Of a stretch of DNA of 42,153 nt, positions 1 to 8,702 are shown one piece after another. The first letter of the stretch is position 1. Each line of letters opens with the position of its first letter. The stretch is from an uncultured Pelagibacteraceae bacterium (lineage in GTDB: Bacteria; Pseudomonadota; Alphaproteobacteria; Pelagibacterales; Pelagibacteraceae), in contig CACGMC010000003.1 in assembly GCA_902574035.1 (NCBI GenBank), positions 1 to 42,153 of the forward strand, given 5' to 3'. The position numbers and the translations under genes were made by a program. Under the pieces are notes generated by a model. The model saw only the letters and a program-made list of their open reading frames with translations. It made no database searches and was not told where the DNA came from.

Positions 1-283
1 CTGCTTTTTGAGGATTATTACCCGGTTTTGGCATTGGCATTAACTGGGCCTCACCTAAAATTCTTGAAACCCTTAAAGTTGGTTTCGCCCCTTTACTTAT
101 CCAATATTTTACTCTTTCGGCCTCTACCTTTATTCTCTCTTTCTTGTCTTTCGGAAGAAGTGGATTAAACAATCCAATCTTTTCTACAAATCTTCCGTCT
201 CTAGGCGCTCTACTGTCGGCTACAACAATTTTGTATACTGGTCTTTTTCTTACTCCCCCCATTGATAGTCTTATTTTTAACAT
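1..283 (-). CDS. rpsP: 30S ribosomal protein S16 (partial, C-terminus cut by window edge)
   Basis: Reading from the ATG at 283-281, the protein begins [20 protein letters not shown] and continues with [21 protein letters not shown], which is the typical N-terminal body of ribosomal protein S16. About 94 residues are visible and the frame is still open at base 1, so the C-terminus lies outside the window. S16 is an assembly protein of the small ribosomal subunit. The gene sits 10 bases downstream of ffh on the same strand; the ffh-rpsP pairing is a common bacterial arrangement, so the two are probably cotranscribed. Confidence 0.95.
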   Translation of the reverse strand, partial: MLKIRLSMGGVRKRPVYKIVVADSRAPRDGRFVEKIGLFNPLLPKDKKERIKVEAERVKYWISKGAKPTLRVSRILGEAQLMPMPKPGNNPQKA

Positions 284-293
284 GTGTTACCTC

Positions 294-1646
294 TCATTTT
301 AGTTGATTTAATAATTCATCAGGAATACTTCCTGATGGAATTCCTTTTCCTTTAGACATCTTTTTCATCATGTCTGACATCATCTTAAATTGTTTTAGAA
401 GTTTATTAATTTTTGAAATATCTAAGCCACAGCCTGTTGCTATTCTTTTTTTTCTTGATCCGCTTATAATTTTAGGATTTTCTCTTTCATTTGGTGTCAT
501 TGAAAGAATAATCGCTTCATTATCATTTAACATTTTTTCATCAAACGATGAATTTTCCATTTGCTGTTTAATCTTATTAGCTCCAGGCAACATAGACATC
601 ACACTTCCCATGCCACCCATTTTTTTCATTTGTCTTAGTTGGGATAGATAATTTTCCATTGTGAAAATTCCCTCTTTTAATTGAGCTTCAGTGTCTTTTA
701 ACTTTTTTTCATCAAGGTCTTTAGTTGCTTTCTCAACTAGCGTAACAATATCACCCATCCCTAAAATACGCTTAGCTATTCTTTCAGGATGAAAGCTCTC
801 GAGTTCGTCAATCTTTTCACCAACACCCATTAATTTTATTGGTTTACCAGTGACCTCCTTCATGCTTAAAGCGGCTCCACCTCTTCCGTCGCCATCTACT
901 CTAGTTAAAATTATACTTGAAATATTAACTGCCTTATCAAATTCACTTGCTACATTTACTGCTACCTGACCAGTAAGAGAGTCTGCTACTAAAATTGTTT
1001 CTATTGGTTTCACTAAACTTTTAATTTGCTTTACTTCTGTCATCATTGGTAAATCTATTTGAGTCCTTCCAGCTGTATCAAATATAATTACATCTGCTCC
1101 ATTTAGATTTGCTGTATTCATTGCACGACTAGCAATTTCAGAGGGTTGCTGATTTTGAACAATTGGTAAACTTAAAATATCATTATTATCTGCAAGAATT
1201 TTTAATTGTTCTTGAGCAGCAGGTCTATATACATCCAAACTGACTAACATGGTCTTTTTCTTAAATTTATTTTCTATAAAATAAGCTAACTTTGCTGAGG
1301 TTGTTGTTTTGCCGGAACCTTGTAGTCCTAAAATTAATAAACTAACTGGGCTTGAAGATTTTAAATTTATTTCTTCACTTTTGTTACCCAATAAATTTAT
1401 TAATTCATCATTTACAATTTTAACCACCATTTGACCTGGAGTGGTGGACTCGATGATTTCTTGTCCTATAGCTTTTGGCTTAACTCTTTCTATAAAATTT
1501 TTTGTGACTTGAAGCGAGACATCTGCTTCCAGTAATGCCTGTCTAATTTCTACTAAACCAATATCAACTTGCTCCTTGGTTAAAGAAGGAGCCTGTTTTA
1601 ATTTAGAAAAAATATTTTCTAATCTATTTGTTAAATTTTCAAACAT
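294..1646 (-). CDS. ffh: Signal recognition particle protein Ffh (SRP54)
   Basis: This 450-residue GTPase binds 4.5S RNA and signal sequences on nascent chains and delivers ribosomes to FtsY at the inner membrane. Visible order: N-terminal helical bundle (about 1-90), the G domain with P-loop GLQGSGKT at 107-114, DVYRPAAQEQL at about 138-148, DTAGR at 190-194 and TRVDGDGRGG from 248, then a methionine-rich M domain (about 320-450) with many Met-Lys clusters and the helix-turn-helix region around SGSRKKRIATGCG. Length and motifs are normal for the family. It is preceded by a compact structured leader (1651-1760), and the receptor gene ftsY lies about 1 kb away on the other strand. Identification is certain. 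Confidence 0.98.
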   Translation of the reverse strand: MFENLTNRLENIFSKLKQAPSLTKEQVDIGLVEIRQALLEADVSLQVTKNFIERVKPKAIGQEIIESTTPGQMVVKIVNDELINLLGNKSEEINLKSSSPVSLLILGLQGSGKTTTSAKLAYFIENKFKKKTMLVSLDVYRPAAQEQLKILADNNDILSLPIVQNQQPSEIASRAMNTANLNGADVIIFDTAGRTQIDLPMMTEVKQIKSLVKPIETILVADSLTGQVAVNVASEFDKAVNISSIILTRVDGDGRGGAALSMKEVTGKPIKLMGVGEKIDELESFHPERIAKRILGMGDIVTLVEKATKDLDEKKLKDTEAQLKEGIFTMENYLSQLRQMKKMGGMGSVMSMLPGANKIKQQMENSSFDEKMLNDNEAIILSMTPNERENPKIISGSRKKRIATGCGLDISKINKLLKQFKMMSDMMKKMSKGKGIPSGSIPDELLNQLK

Positions 1647-1650
1647 TTAT

Positions 1651-1760
1651 AATCACCCAACACCTATCGCACCAGTGGGCGAACCCTCGCTGACTGGTGT
1701 CGATCCTCTTATTTCTAAGAGCACCGCAAAAACACATGTATTTGCGGAAAGTGGCTGAAG
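1651..1760 (-). promoter_or_regulatory. Structured RNA leader of ffh (candidate ffh motif)
   Basis: This stretch is visibly richer in G+C than its surroundings and ends only a few bases before the ffh start. It folds into three hairpins: 1666-1676 with 1693-1704 (ATCG plus CACCAGT pairing with ACTGGTG and CGAT, one bulged base at 1700, extended inside by a GCGA/TCGC helix); 1706-1711 with 1716-1721 (6 bp, 4-base loop); and 1724-1730 with 1741-1747 (CCGCAAA/TTTGCGG, 10-base loop). A conserved candidate cis-regulatory RNA upstream of the SRP protein gene has been described in 'Ca. Pelagibacter ubique' and marine metagenomes; position and style match, but I matched it from memory of the description, not by alignment. 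It lacks the GGAAGGAAGCAGCC-type loop of SRP RNA itself. Confidence 0.7.
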
Positions 1761-1808
1761 TTACAATTAGGGGTTTTAAAAGTCAATGAATAATTATACT
1801 AATCAATA

Positions 1809-2627
1809 ATGGTAGCGATTAACGCTTATAGAATGGATGGATTAGGAAATGATTTTATCATCATAGATAGAAGAGAAAACTTTATAGAAATAAAAAAGAA
1901 TAAAATCATTGAGCTTGGGAATAGGGCTAATATTGGCTTTGACCAAATAATCTTTATCGAAAAACAGAGAGAAGAGTCTTATCCAATTACAATTTATAAC
2001 TCTGATGGTGGGGAAGTAAGTGCGTGTGGAAATGGGGCAAGATGCGTGGCTTATCTTTTAAGTGAAAAATTAAATACAAAAAATATACAAATTAAAACAA
2101 ATAACAGATTACTTAATGCAAAAATAATTGGTAATTTTCAGGTAGAACTGGAAATGGGGAAACCTTTATTTGGATCTGAAGAGATACCACTGTCAAAAAA
2201 AATTAATCCTAGTAACGTAGTTTTGGATATTAATGATCAAAAGTTTTCTGAAGGTTTTTGTGTAAACGTAGGGAATCCGCATATAATTTTTTTTGATAAA
2301 GATTATCTGAAGCATGACTTAAGAGTTATAGGTCCTAAAATTGAAAATCATGATCTATTTCCAGAAAAAACTAATGTTACATTTGCTAATGTAATTGATA
2401 AAAAAAATATCAAAGTTAATGTTTGGGAACGTGGTGCGGGACTTACAAAAGCTTGTGGCACAGCTGCTTGTGCAACTGTTGTTGCTTCTTTTTCTAAAAA
2501 TCTCACTGAAAGAAAAGTACAAATTGCTTTTGATCAAGGGTCTTTAAAAATTGAATATAATAAAGATAAAGATATTTTTATGACAGGACCTGTTTCAAAA
2601 ATTAATGAATTGAGTATTTCAATATAA
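1809..2627 (+). CDS. dapF: Diaminopimelate epimerase
   Basis: The 272-residue enzyme interconverts LL- and meso-diaminopimelate for lysine and peptidoglycan synthesis in the cytoplasm, using two cysteines as acid and base. Both are present: Cys73 in SACGNGARCVAY and Cys216 in TKACGTAACATV, with the substrate-binding segments YRMDGLGNDF near the N-terminus and VNVGNPH around 152-158. The length is typical. The gene is divergent from ffh, and its TAA stop overlaps the ftsY ATG by one base, so the two are translationally coupled. Confidence 0.97.
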   Translation: MVAINAYRMDGLGNDFIIIDRRENFIEIKKNKIIELGNRANIGFDQIIFIEKQREESYPITIYNSDGGEVSACGNGARCVAYLLSEKLNTKNIQIKTNNRLLNAKIIGNFQVELEMGKPLFGSEEIPLSKKINPSNVVLDINDQKFSEGFCVNVGNPHIIFFDKDYLKHDLRVIGPKIENHDLFPEKTNVTFANVIDKKNIKVNVWERGAGLTKACGTAACATVVASFSKNLTERKVQIAFDQGSLKIEYNKDKDIFMTGPVSKINELSISI

Positions 2628-3544
2628 TGAATTTATTAGAAAAATTTAAATTAGGATTAAATAAAAGTTCCTCCTCTTTATCTGAGGGAATAAATAATAT
2701 CTTTAAAAAAAGAAAAGTTGATCAAGATATTTTACAAGAATTTGAAGATTTATTAATTGGTTCAGATGTTGGTATTGAAACTGCTCAAAATCTTAAGAAT
2801 GATTTTGAAAAATTTAGAATAGATAAAAAAATAGATGATCACAAAGAAATTCTTAAATTGTTAGCTGATAAACTTTCACTAGAACTACTTAAGTACGAAA
2901 AGAATTTAAATGATCTTGGAAATAATAAATCCGCTGTTATTGTTGTCTCAGGTGTAAATGGAGTTGGAAAGACTACAACGATTGGAAAAATTGGAAAATT
3001 TTTTAAGGACAATAATAAGTCAGTTGTTTTTGGAGCCGCAGATACTTTCAGGGCTGCTGCTATTGATCAATTAGAGCTTTGGGCTAGAAAAATAAAAGTG
3101 GATATTGTCAAATCTGAAACTGGTAGCGATCCCGCGTCTGTAGCTTTCAAGACTGCTGAATTCACCAAAAAAAATCGTATTGATATTGCACTAATAGATA
3201 CAGCGGGAAGATTACAAAATAAAAAGAACTTAATGGAAGAATATAAAAAAATAATCAATGTTCTAAAAAAAATAGATAATGATTATCCTAATGAAATAAT
3301 TTTAGTTCTTGATGCTACAACAGGACAGAATGCTTTAAACCAAGTAGAAGAATTTTCTAAAATACATGACTTGACTGGCTTAATAATTACTAAATTAGAT
3401 AGTACTGCAAAAGGTGGTATAGTTTTAGCAATCTGTAAGAAATACAAATTACCAATAATTGCTGTTGGGATGGGAGAAAAAGAAGACGACCTTCAACCCT
3501 TTAAAGCAGATTTGTTTGCAAAAACTTTGCTATCAATTAATTAA
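2627..3544 (+). CDS. ftsY: Signal recognition particle receptor FtsY
   Basis: FtsY is the membrane-associated GTPase that receives Ffh-ribosome complexes. The 305-residue protein is essentially a bare NG domain: the N domain begins within the first 30 residues, then P-loop GVNGVGKT at 109-116, DTFRAAAIDQLELWA, DTAGRLQNK, and TKLDSTAKGG near the C-terminus. The long acidic A domain of enterobacterial FtsY is missing; instead the N-terminus is a short amphipathic LLEKFKLGLNKS-type segment, as in other short FtsY proteins. It follows dapF with a one-base overlap and converges on the next gene with a 4-base overlap of stop codons. Confidence 0.97.
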   Translation: MNLLEKFKLGLNKSSSSLSEGINNIFKKRKVDQDILQEFEDLLIGSDVGIETAQNLKNDFEKFRIDKKIDDHKEILKLLADKLSLELLKYEKNLNDLGNNKSAVIVVSGVNGVGKTTTIGKIGKFFKDNNKSVVFGAADTFRAAAIDQLELWARKIKVDIVKSETGSDPASVAFKTAEFTKKNRIDIALIDTAGRLQNKKNLMEEYKKIINVLKKIDNDYPNEIILVLDATTGQNALNQVEEFSKIHDLTGLIITKLDSTAKGGIVLAICKKYKLPIIAVGMGEKEDDLQPFKADLFAKTLLSIN

Positions 3545-4341
3545 TATTTATTTATAAAGTTTTTAATTTCTGAAAGTAAATTATCATTAAAAGTAAGCAT
3601 GTGATCATCCTCTTCTACTTGTAAAAACTTTTTTGGTTTATTGGCGATTTCAAATAATCTTTTTCCCATATAGAATGGAACGATGTTATCCCTTTTGCCA
3701 TGCATTATCAAAATTGGGGTTTTTATGTTTTTAATTTTTTTTTCTGAATTGTATTTATCTTTTAATAACAATTTCACTGGTAAATATGGATAATAAATTT
3801 TTGCTGCTTTTTCCATTGATGTGTATGGTGACTCCAAAATGATACTATTAAATTCATTTGTTTGACCGATTTCAACCGCAACTCCTGTTCCAAGTGATTC
3901 TCCGTACAATATAATGTTTTCGGTTGCGACGCCCTTGTCGTTTAACCACTTCACTGCCTTTTTTGCATCGTCATAAAGATTAATCTCATTAGGCTTTCCG
4001 GAGTTACCACTAAAGCCTCTCCAAGAAATAATTAAAACGTTCAAGTTTAGTTCATTAAATCTGTTGAGCTTGTATGATCTATTAAACAAATTTCCTGCGT
4101 TTCCGTGTAGAAATAAAATTGTTTTATTTTTTTTTAAATCTTTTTCAATCAACCAGGACTTTAGTTTAATATTTTTATCAACTTCTATAAAAAGTTCTTT
4201 GTATTTAAAATTAATAGGATCGTCTAAATAATTGTTTTCGCTGGGAAGATAAAGTAATTTTCTTTGATTTACATAAATCAAAGTTAACAAAATCAAATAA
4301 ATTACTAATGCAGAAGAAATTAGAATATAAATATATTTCAT
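3541..4341 (-). CDS. Membrane-anchored alpha/beta hydrolase (YfhR/Bem46-like)
   Basis: A 266-residue serine hydrolase of the Bem46/YfhR-like group. Residues about 4-24 form a single hydrophobic N-terminal segment, probably a membrane anchor or uncleaved signal. The fold markers are LFLHGNAGN (oxyanion strand, about 77-83), the nucleophile elbow YGESLGTG with Ser149, the acid Asp218 in HGKRDNIVP, and the base His247 in EDDHML. The substrate is not evident; family members include esterases and peptidases, many uncharacterised. Its start overlaps the stop of the DMT transporter gene by four bases (ATGA-type), so they share a transcript. Family call is secure; the reaction is unknown. Confidence 0.88.
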   Translation of the reverse strand: MKYIYILISSALVIYLILLTLIYVNQRKLLYLPSENNYLDDPINFKYKELFIEVDKNIKLKSWLIEKDLKKNKTILFLHGNAGNLFNRSYKLNRFNELNLNVLIISWRGFSGNSGKPNEINLYDDAKKAVKWLNDKGVATENIILYGESLGTGVAVEIGQTNEFNSIILESPYTSMEKAAKIYYPYLPVKLLLKDKYNSEKKIKNIKTPILIMHGKRDNIVPFYMGKRLFEIANKPKKFLQVEEDDHMLTFNDNLLSEIKNFINKY

Positions 4342-5246
4342 ATTGTTTTTATTTTTCTTGCTATATATACACCAGCAAAAACTAATGCACCTCCATAATA
4401 ATGAAAAGGCAGTAACATTTCTTCAAAAAGAATAATTCCAAATATTGCACCATAAACAGCAAACAAATAAAGCGTGAATCCTGTTAACGATGCACCTAAA
4501 TATCTTTGTACCTTTGTGTACAAACTAAATGCGATTATACCTGGTGAAATAGCAGCAAACAAAACCCATGCTAAAAAGGTAGAATTGAATTTGGTATCAA
4601 AAAATAAAGTTTCTTCTAATATATAAAAAGGAAACAATGAGATGAAACCAAAAAAGGCGATTAAAGTAAATCTGCCCATTAAACTAAATTTACTTTTCCA
4701 GTTTAAAAGATAAATTGAATATAGGGCCCAACCAATTGCAGCACCTAACATCCAAAAATCTCCGGTAGTAAAACTAAAATTTACTAGGTAATTAAAATTA
4801 CCTTTTGTAATTATGGTGATAACTCCAATCAAACAAATTATGAGACCTACTATTCTATTTAAACTAATTTTTTCACTAAACAAAAATACTGACAGAATTA
4901 CAATAAAAACTGGAGAGGAGGTGTATATGATTCCCATATTAGCCATTGTGGTAGACATACCAGCAATAAAAGGGAATGCTCCACAAACTCCACACCCCAT
5001 TAAACCCAAGAAAAATAATTTATAAAATTCTTTTTTTAAAAATTTTCTTTTTTTATAAATTTCAGAATAAAAAAAAGGTAATAAAATTAGAAATACAAAA
5101 AACCATCTCCAAAAAGCTAATGAAATCGGCGGAACATATTCTACACCGCCTCTTGCAACTATTATATTTGTTGCCATAAATATAGGCTGTACAAATAATA
5201 GTATATAAGGAAAAAAATTATTATTTTTTGTCGTAGAAGGCTTCAT
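4338..5246 (-). CDS. DMT superfamily transporter (two EamA domains)
   Basis: A 302-residue integral membrane protein with about ten hydrophobic segments arranged as two EamA repeats (about 10-145 and 155-297). It shows typical features such as PPISLAFWRWFF in the first helices, NMGIIYTSSPVFIVILSVF in the first repeat and SPGIIAFSLYTKVQRYLGAS in the second. EamA proteins usually export or import small metabolites such as amino acids or nucleotide sugars; substrate cannot be read from sequence. The start lies within the last codons of the upstream 59-residue gene (26-base overlap), and its own stop overlaps the hydrolase start. Confidence 0.9.
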   Translation of the reverse strand: MKPSTTKNNNFFPYILLFVQPIFMATNIIVARGGVEYVPPISLAFWRWFFVFLILLPFFYSEIYKKRKFLKKEFYKLFFLGLMGCGVCGAFPFIAGMSTTMANMGIIYTSSPVFIVILSVFLFSEKISLNRIVGLIICLIGVITIITKGNFNYLVNFSFTTGDFWMLGAAIGWALYSIYLLNWKSKFSLMGRFTLIAFFGFISLFPFYILEETLFFDTKFNSTFLAWVLFAAISPGIIAFSLYTKVQRYLGASLTGFTLYLFAVYGAIFGIILFEEMLLPFHYYGGALVFAGVYIARKIKTI

Positions 5247-5400
5247 AAAGCATCATGACAATTACTATTCCCATAAGAATATAAACTGGCAAAACATCGG
5301 TGAAACCAATCATCATAGATCTTGTTAAAGTAGTTGCTAATCCAAGTAGAAAAGCAATACATAAAACACATCCGGTAATAGTAGCAAATTTTCTATTCAT
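5221..5400 (-). CDS. Small two-helix membrane protein (59 aa), unknown function
   Basis: This short frame begins with ATG at 5400-5398 inside the end of the amidase gene (8-base overlap) and stops with TAA at 5223-5221 inside the start of the transporter gene (26-base overlap). The product starts MNRKFATITGCVLC and has two hydrophobic stretches, about residues 7-26 and 37-53, ending in a charged tail AFYDKK. It fills what would otherwise be a 146-base gap in a tightly packed operon, which supports its being a real gene. I do not recognise the family. It could be an accessory subunit for the neighbouring transporter or a conserved small membrane protein; evidence is frame, hydrophobicity and coupling only. 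Confidence 0.65.
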   Translation of the reverse strand: MNRKFATITGCVLCIAFLLGLATTLTRSMMIGFTDVLPVYILMGIVIVMMLYEAFYDKK

Positions 5401-6724
5401 CTTTACAATTTTTCTCCAACCAATTAGCAGTTCCTAAAAATCTTAAATCATCTAACTTGTCGCCAACAAGCTGAACACCTAATGGTAAGTCATTTTCACC
5501 GGTAAGTAAAGGAAGTGAAATAGCTGGTAATCCCATATAGGTCCAAATTTTTTGAAAATCCGCACTGCCAGTAGACTTCAAGCCTTTGTCTGCAACTCCG
5601 CTGGAAGATGGAGTAATAATACCATGGTAGTCCTCAAAAACTTCTTTATAAGACTCATAACTTCTTTTCATAAAATCTATAGCATCTGTATATTCTTTAG
5701 CTGAATATTTTAATCCCCTTCCAATCGCCTCTCTCATCTCTTTTGAAAGTTTTGTTTTATCTTTATTATAGTAAACCTGAAAATTATTAGCTAAATCAGT
5801 TTCGTGAATAATTTGGTGATATTTAGGAATTTCTTTAAAATATGAGGGAGTATCAAATATTTCAATATTTTTTTTGAAATTTTTAATAAGAAATTCAAAA
5901 GCTTTTTGAGACTCCTTGCCAATATTTTTCCACTTGTCAGTTTTATAAAAAATAAATTTTGGTTCAAAATGTGGTCCTTCATCACAAACTTTAAGCATGT
6001 CATCTGAAGCAAAATGAACTGTGGCTGGATCGTATAAATCTTTTTTAATTAAAGATTTTGCTAGTAAAGCCACATCTTTAACTGTTTTACCAAAAACTCC
6101 CATTGTGTCTAATTTATCAGAACACTTTAGCACTCCACTTCTCGAGATTAAGCCGTAAGAGGGTTTATAACCAACTACCCCACAGTAGGAAGCAGGTCTA
6201 ATTATTGAGCCTCCAGTTTGAGATCCAATCGAAAGATGAGCCATGTGAGATGCAACTACAGCAGCTGATCCACTTGATGATCCACCGGGAGTTCTTGTAT
6301 AGTCGTGAGGATTAGTTGTTTTGCTAGGATGTATATATGCTAATTCACAAGTTACTGTTTTACCCATAATAATCGCACCAGCATTTTTTAAAAGATTTAC
6401 TATTTCAGAGTCTTGAGAACTTGACATTTTTTTTCGAAAAACTGTGCCACATTCTGTCGGCATGTCAAACGTACCAATAATATCTTTTACAGCTATAGGT
6501 AGGCCATGAAGTGCGCCTAAGGGTTTGCCTGATTTTCTGTACTCATCCTTTTCTTTTGCTTTTTCAATGAGAAGTTTTTTGTCAAAGAAGGCCCAAGCCT
6601 TGACATCTTTATCAAATTTTTTAATTCTTTCTATATAAGCTTCGCAAACTTCGACTGAAGATATTTCACCTTTTTTAATTTTCTCAACTAAATCGTGAGC
6701 CGAGGTTGTTGTAATATTTTCCAT
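5393..6724 (-). CDS. Amidase (amidase signature family)
   Basis: A 443-residue cytoplasmic amidase with the Ser-cisSer-Lys triad: Lys80 in GLPIAVKDIIGT, cis-Ser149 in TPGGSSSGSAA, and nucleophile Ser173 in GSQTGGSIIRPAS. The spacing of 24 residues between the two serines fits the family. There is no gatB or gatC nearby and the cysteine-bearing VTCELAY region differs from typical GatA, so this is probably a catabolic or detoxifying amidase and not the tRNA amidotransferase subunit. It lies six bases downstream of dctM, so its substrate may arrive through the TRAP transporter; that link is inference. Substrate unknown. Confidence 0.9.
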   Translation of the reverse strand: MENITTTSAHDLVEKIKKGEISSVEVCEAYIERIKKFDKDVKAWAFFDKKLLIEKAKEKDEYRKSGKPLGALHGLPIAVKDIIGTFDMPTECGTVFRKKMSSSQDSEIVNLLKNAGAIIMGKTVTCELAYIHPSKTTNPHDYTRTPGGSSSGSAAVVASHMAHLSIGSQTGGSIIRPASYCGVVGYKPSYGLISRSGVLKCSDKLDTMGVFGKTVKDVALLAKSLIKKDLYDPATVHFASDDMLKVCDEGPHFEPKFIFYKTDKWKNIGKESQKAFEFLIKNFKKNIEIFDTPSYFKEIPKYHQIIHETDLANNFQVYYNKDKTKLSKEMREAIGRGLKYSAKEYTDAIDFMKRSYESYKEVFEDYHGIITPSSSGVADKGLKSTGSADFQKIWTYMGLPAISLPLLTGENDLPLGVQLVGDKLDDLRFLGTANWLEKNCKDE

Positions 6725-6730
6725 GGAAAA

Positions 6731-8092
6731 TTAATTTGCAAATAATGTGTCGGGTAACCACAATGCGATACCTGGAAATAGGTACATTAAAACCATTGAT
6801 AAAATTACTATCGATAAAAATGGCATTATTCCTCTAAATATTTCCATTAACTCAACATTTTTAGTTTGAACTCCCTTTAAATAATATGCTGACATGGCCA
6901 TGGGGGGAGTTAAAAATGAAGTTTGAAGATTAAGTGCAATTAACATAGCAAAGAAATACGGGTTAACACCAAAAAATTCTACAAGAGGTAAGAAAATTGG
7001 AACAAAAATAATTAAAATTTCTGTCCACTCTAATGGCCAACCTAAGAGAAAAATTATTATCTGTGTAATAACCAAAAATTGCCAAGGTTGTATATTCATA
7101 GATTTAAAGAAATGTTCAAATACCTCGTGACCACCTAAGTACGAGAATACTGATGCAAATGTCCATGAACCAATAAACAGCCACATTATCATTGCTGTTG
7201 TTTTAGCTGTAAGAAATACTGACTCTTTAAAATTTTTCCATTTAAGCGTTTTATAAAAATAAGATAGTACTAAAGACCCGAAAGCTCCAACTGCTGCTGC
7301 CTCTGCAGGAGTAGCTAAACCTCCAAGAATTGTACCCAAAACGAGTATAATTAAAGAGAACAATGGTAAAAATGATACCAGAACTTCTTTTAATATAACT
7401 GCTCTTGGTGGTATTTCTTCTGCAGGCGGCTTCGGTGCAAGTGAAGGGTTTAAATAAGCTCTAGTAATTGCATAAAGTATATAAAGACCTGCTAACATTA
7501 ATCCTGGAAAAATTGCAGCTGCAAATAATCTTAAAGGTGATAGCTGTGCAATAACAGAGTAAACTATAAGCATAATACTTGGGGGAATTAGTATTCCTAA
7601 ACAACCACCTGAACAGATAACTCCCGAAGCAAATTTTTTATCATAACCGGCTTTCACCATAGCGGGCCATGCTAGCAATCCCATTAGTGTTACAACAGCT
7701 CCAATAATTCCTGTTGCTGTAGAAAATAAAGCGCAAGTAATTAATGCTGCCACTGCCATTGAAGCAGGGAGTCCGTGGCAAGCCAATCTTATTGCAAAAA
7801 ATAATCTTGAAACTATTCCAGCTCGCTCCACAAGATATCCCATAAATAAAAATAATGGGACGGCGGTTAGTACTGTATTGTCCATTACAGTATAAGTATT
7901 TTGAACAAATAGTTGAAAAATTCTATTATCCAATAAATGCTCCATACGAGTTGGATCAAAATAAGCATAGTATCCGAAGCCAACACCCATTGCCATTAAC
8001 GTAAATGCTATTGGGAATCCAAGAAGCACTGCAAATAAAAATATTACCATCATTAAAATTGCAATTTCTGGATTAGTTAAACTAAATAACAT
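6731..8092 (-). CDS. dctM: TRAP transporter large permease subunit (DctM)
   Basis: A 453-residue membrane protein with about 12 hydrophobic segments, the ion-coupled translocation subunit of a tripartite ATP-independent periplasmic transporter. Recognisable signatures include VPLFLFMGYLVERAG, GGCLGILIPPSIMLIVYS in the first half, ATPAEAAAVGAFGSL, and LQTSFLTPPMAMSAYYLKG in the second half. It resembles the mannitol/chloroaromatic and 2-oxoacid branch of DctM proteins. The start overlaps the end of dctQ by 11 bases and the stop is six bases ahead of the amidase. These transporters normally use a sodium gradient, which fits a marine cell. Confidence 0.94.
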   Translation of the reverse strand: MLFSLTNPEIAILMMVIFLFAVLLGFPIAFTLMAMGVGFGYYAYFDPTRMEHLLDNRIFQLFVQNTYTVMDNTVLTAVPLFLFMGYLVERAGIVSRLFFAIRLACHGLPASMAVAALITCALFSTATGIIGAVVTLMGLLAWPAMVKAGYDKKFASGVICSGGCLGILIPPSIMLIVYSVIAQLSPLRLFAAAIFPGLMLAGLYILYAITRAYLNPSLAPKPPAEEIPPRAVILKEVLVSFLPLFSLIILVLGTILGGLATPAEAAAVGAFGSLVLSYFYKTLKWKNFKESVFLTAKTTAMIMWLFIGSWTFASVFSYLGGHEVFEHFFKSMNIQPWQFLVITQIIIFLLGWPLEWTEILIIFVPIFLPLVEFFGVNPYFFAMLIALNLQTSFLTPPMAMSAYYLKGVQTKNVELMEIFRGIMPFLSIVILSMVLMYLFPGIALWLPDTLFAN

Positions 8093-8666
8093 CTTTTTGA
8101 TCCTCGTCTTGAGAAGTTCTCATTAAAATTTTTTCCGTTTCTTCTGCTACAACCATCCTTGCAGGCCAGTGGCCTGTTTGTATACATATGATAGATCTAC
8201 AAACCTCACTTATACCCTGTATGATTAATAAAATACCTGCTGCTGGAATTAAAGATTTCGCCATATAAATCTGTATTTGTGCTGGACTATTCCAGCTAGT
8301 CTCTTTTATTTTCCAAGCTAAAGACGCATATTCATAACCATAAAAAGCAAGTGCAATTACGCCAGGAAAGAAAAATATAAAATATAATACTAAATCAATA
8401 TAACCTTGTGTTCTAGGTTTAAAAAGTCTGTAAATTACGTCTCCCCTTACATGAGCTTCGGTTGACAAAGTGTAAGCACCTGCCATCATAAATATTGCTC
8501 CGTACATCTGCAAACTAAAGTCAAAATTCCACAGTGTTGGAGCGTTAAAAGCTTTTGCCATGAAGACTTCATAGCATGTCCCGCCCATTAAGATAACGAT
8601 ACACCAAGAGAATGCTTTCCCTACTGATGTACTTAATTGATCTGCAAAAAAGATAAAAGAACGCAT
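8082..8666 (-). CDS. dctQ: TRAP transporter small permease subunit (DctQ)
   Basis: A 194-residue protein with four predicted membrane helices and the DctQ hallmark stretch around TLSTEAHVRGDVIYRLFKP, where the conserved Arg-Gly-Asp/Val turn follows helix two. A charged C-terminal tail rich in Glu, Asp and Lys faces the cytoplasm. It is slightly longer than the smallest DctQ proteins, as in the 2-oxoacid-type systems. It overlaps dctM by 11 bases, and an 81-base spacer carrying a terminator-like hairpin separates it from dctP. Confidence 0.92.
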   Translation of the reverse strand: MRSFIFFADQLSTSVGKAFSWCIVILMGGTCYEVFMAKAFNAPTLWNFDFSLQMYGAIFMMAGAYTLSTEAHVRGDVIYRLFKPRTQGYIDLVLYFIFFFPGVIALAFYGYEYASLAWKIKETSWNSPAQIQIYMAKSLIPAAGILLIIQGISEVCRSIICIQTGHWPARMVVAEETEKILMRTSQDEDQKDVI

Positions 8667-8702
8667 AGAAATAAACTATTCCAATTTTTATAAAATTTCC
8701 AT

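Noticed and set aside
370-651. Plus-strand open frame of 93 codons
   Set aside because: It lies fully inside ffh on the opposite strand; ffh has full family motifs, so this is a shadow.
1651-1760. 4.5S/SRP RNA gene next to ffh
   Set aside because: Neither strand has the conserved GGAAG-type internal loop and GNAR tetraloop of SRP RNA; the element abuts the ffh start like a leader.
5393-6724. GatA subunit of the tRNA amidotransferase
   Set aside because: Same family, but no gatB or gatC nearby, and it sits in a TRAP transporter operon; called only as an amidase.
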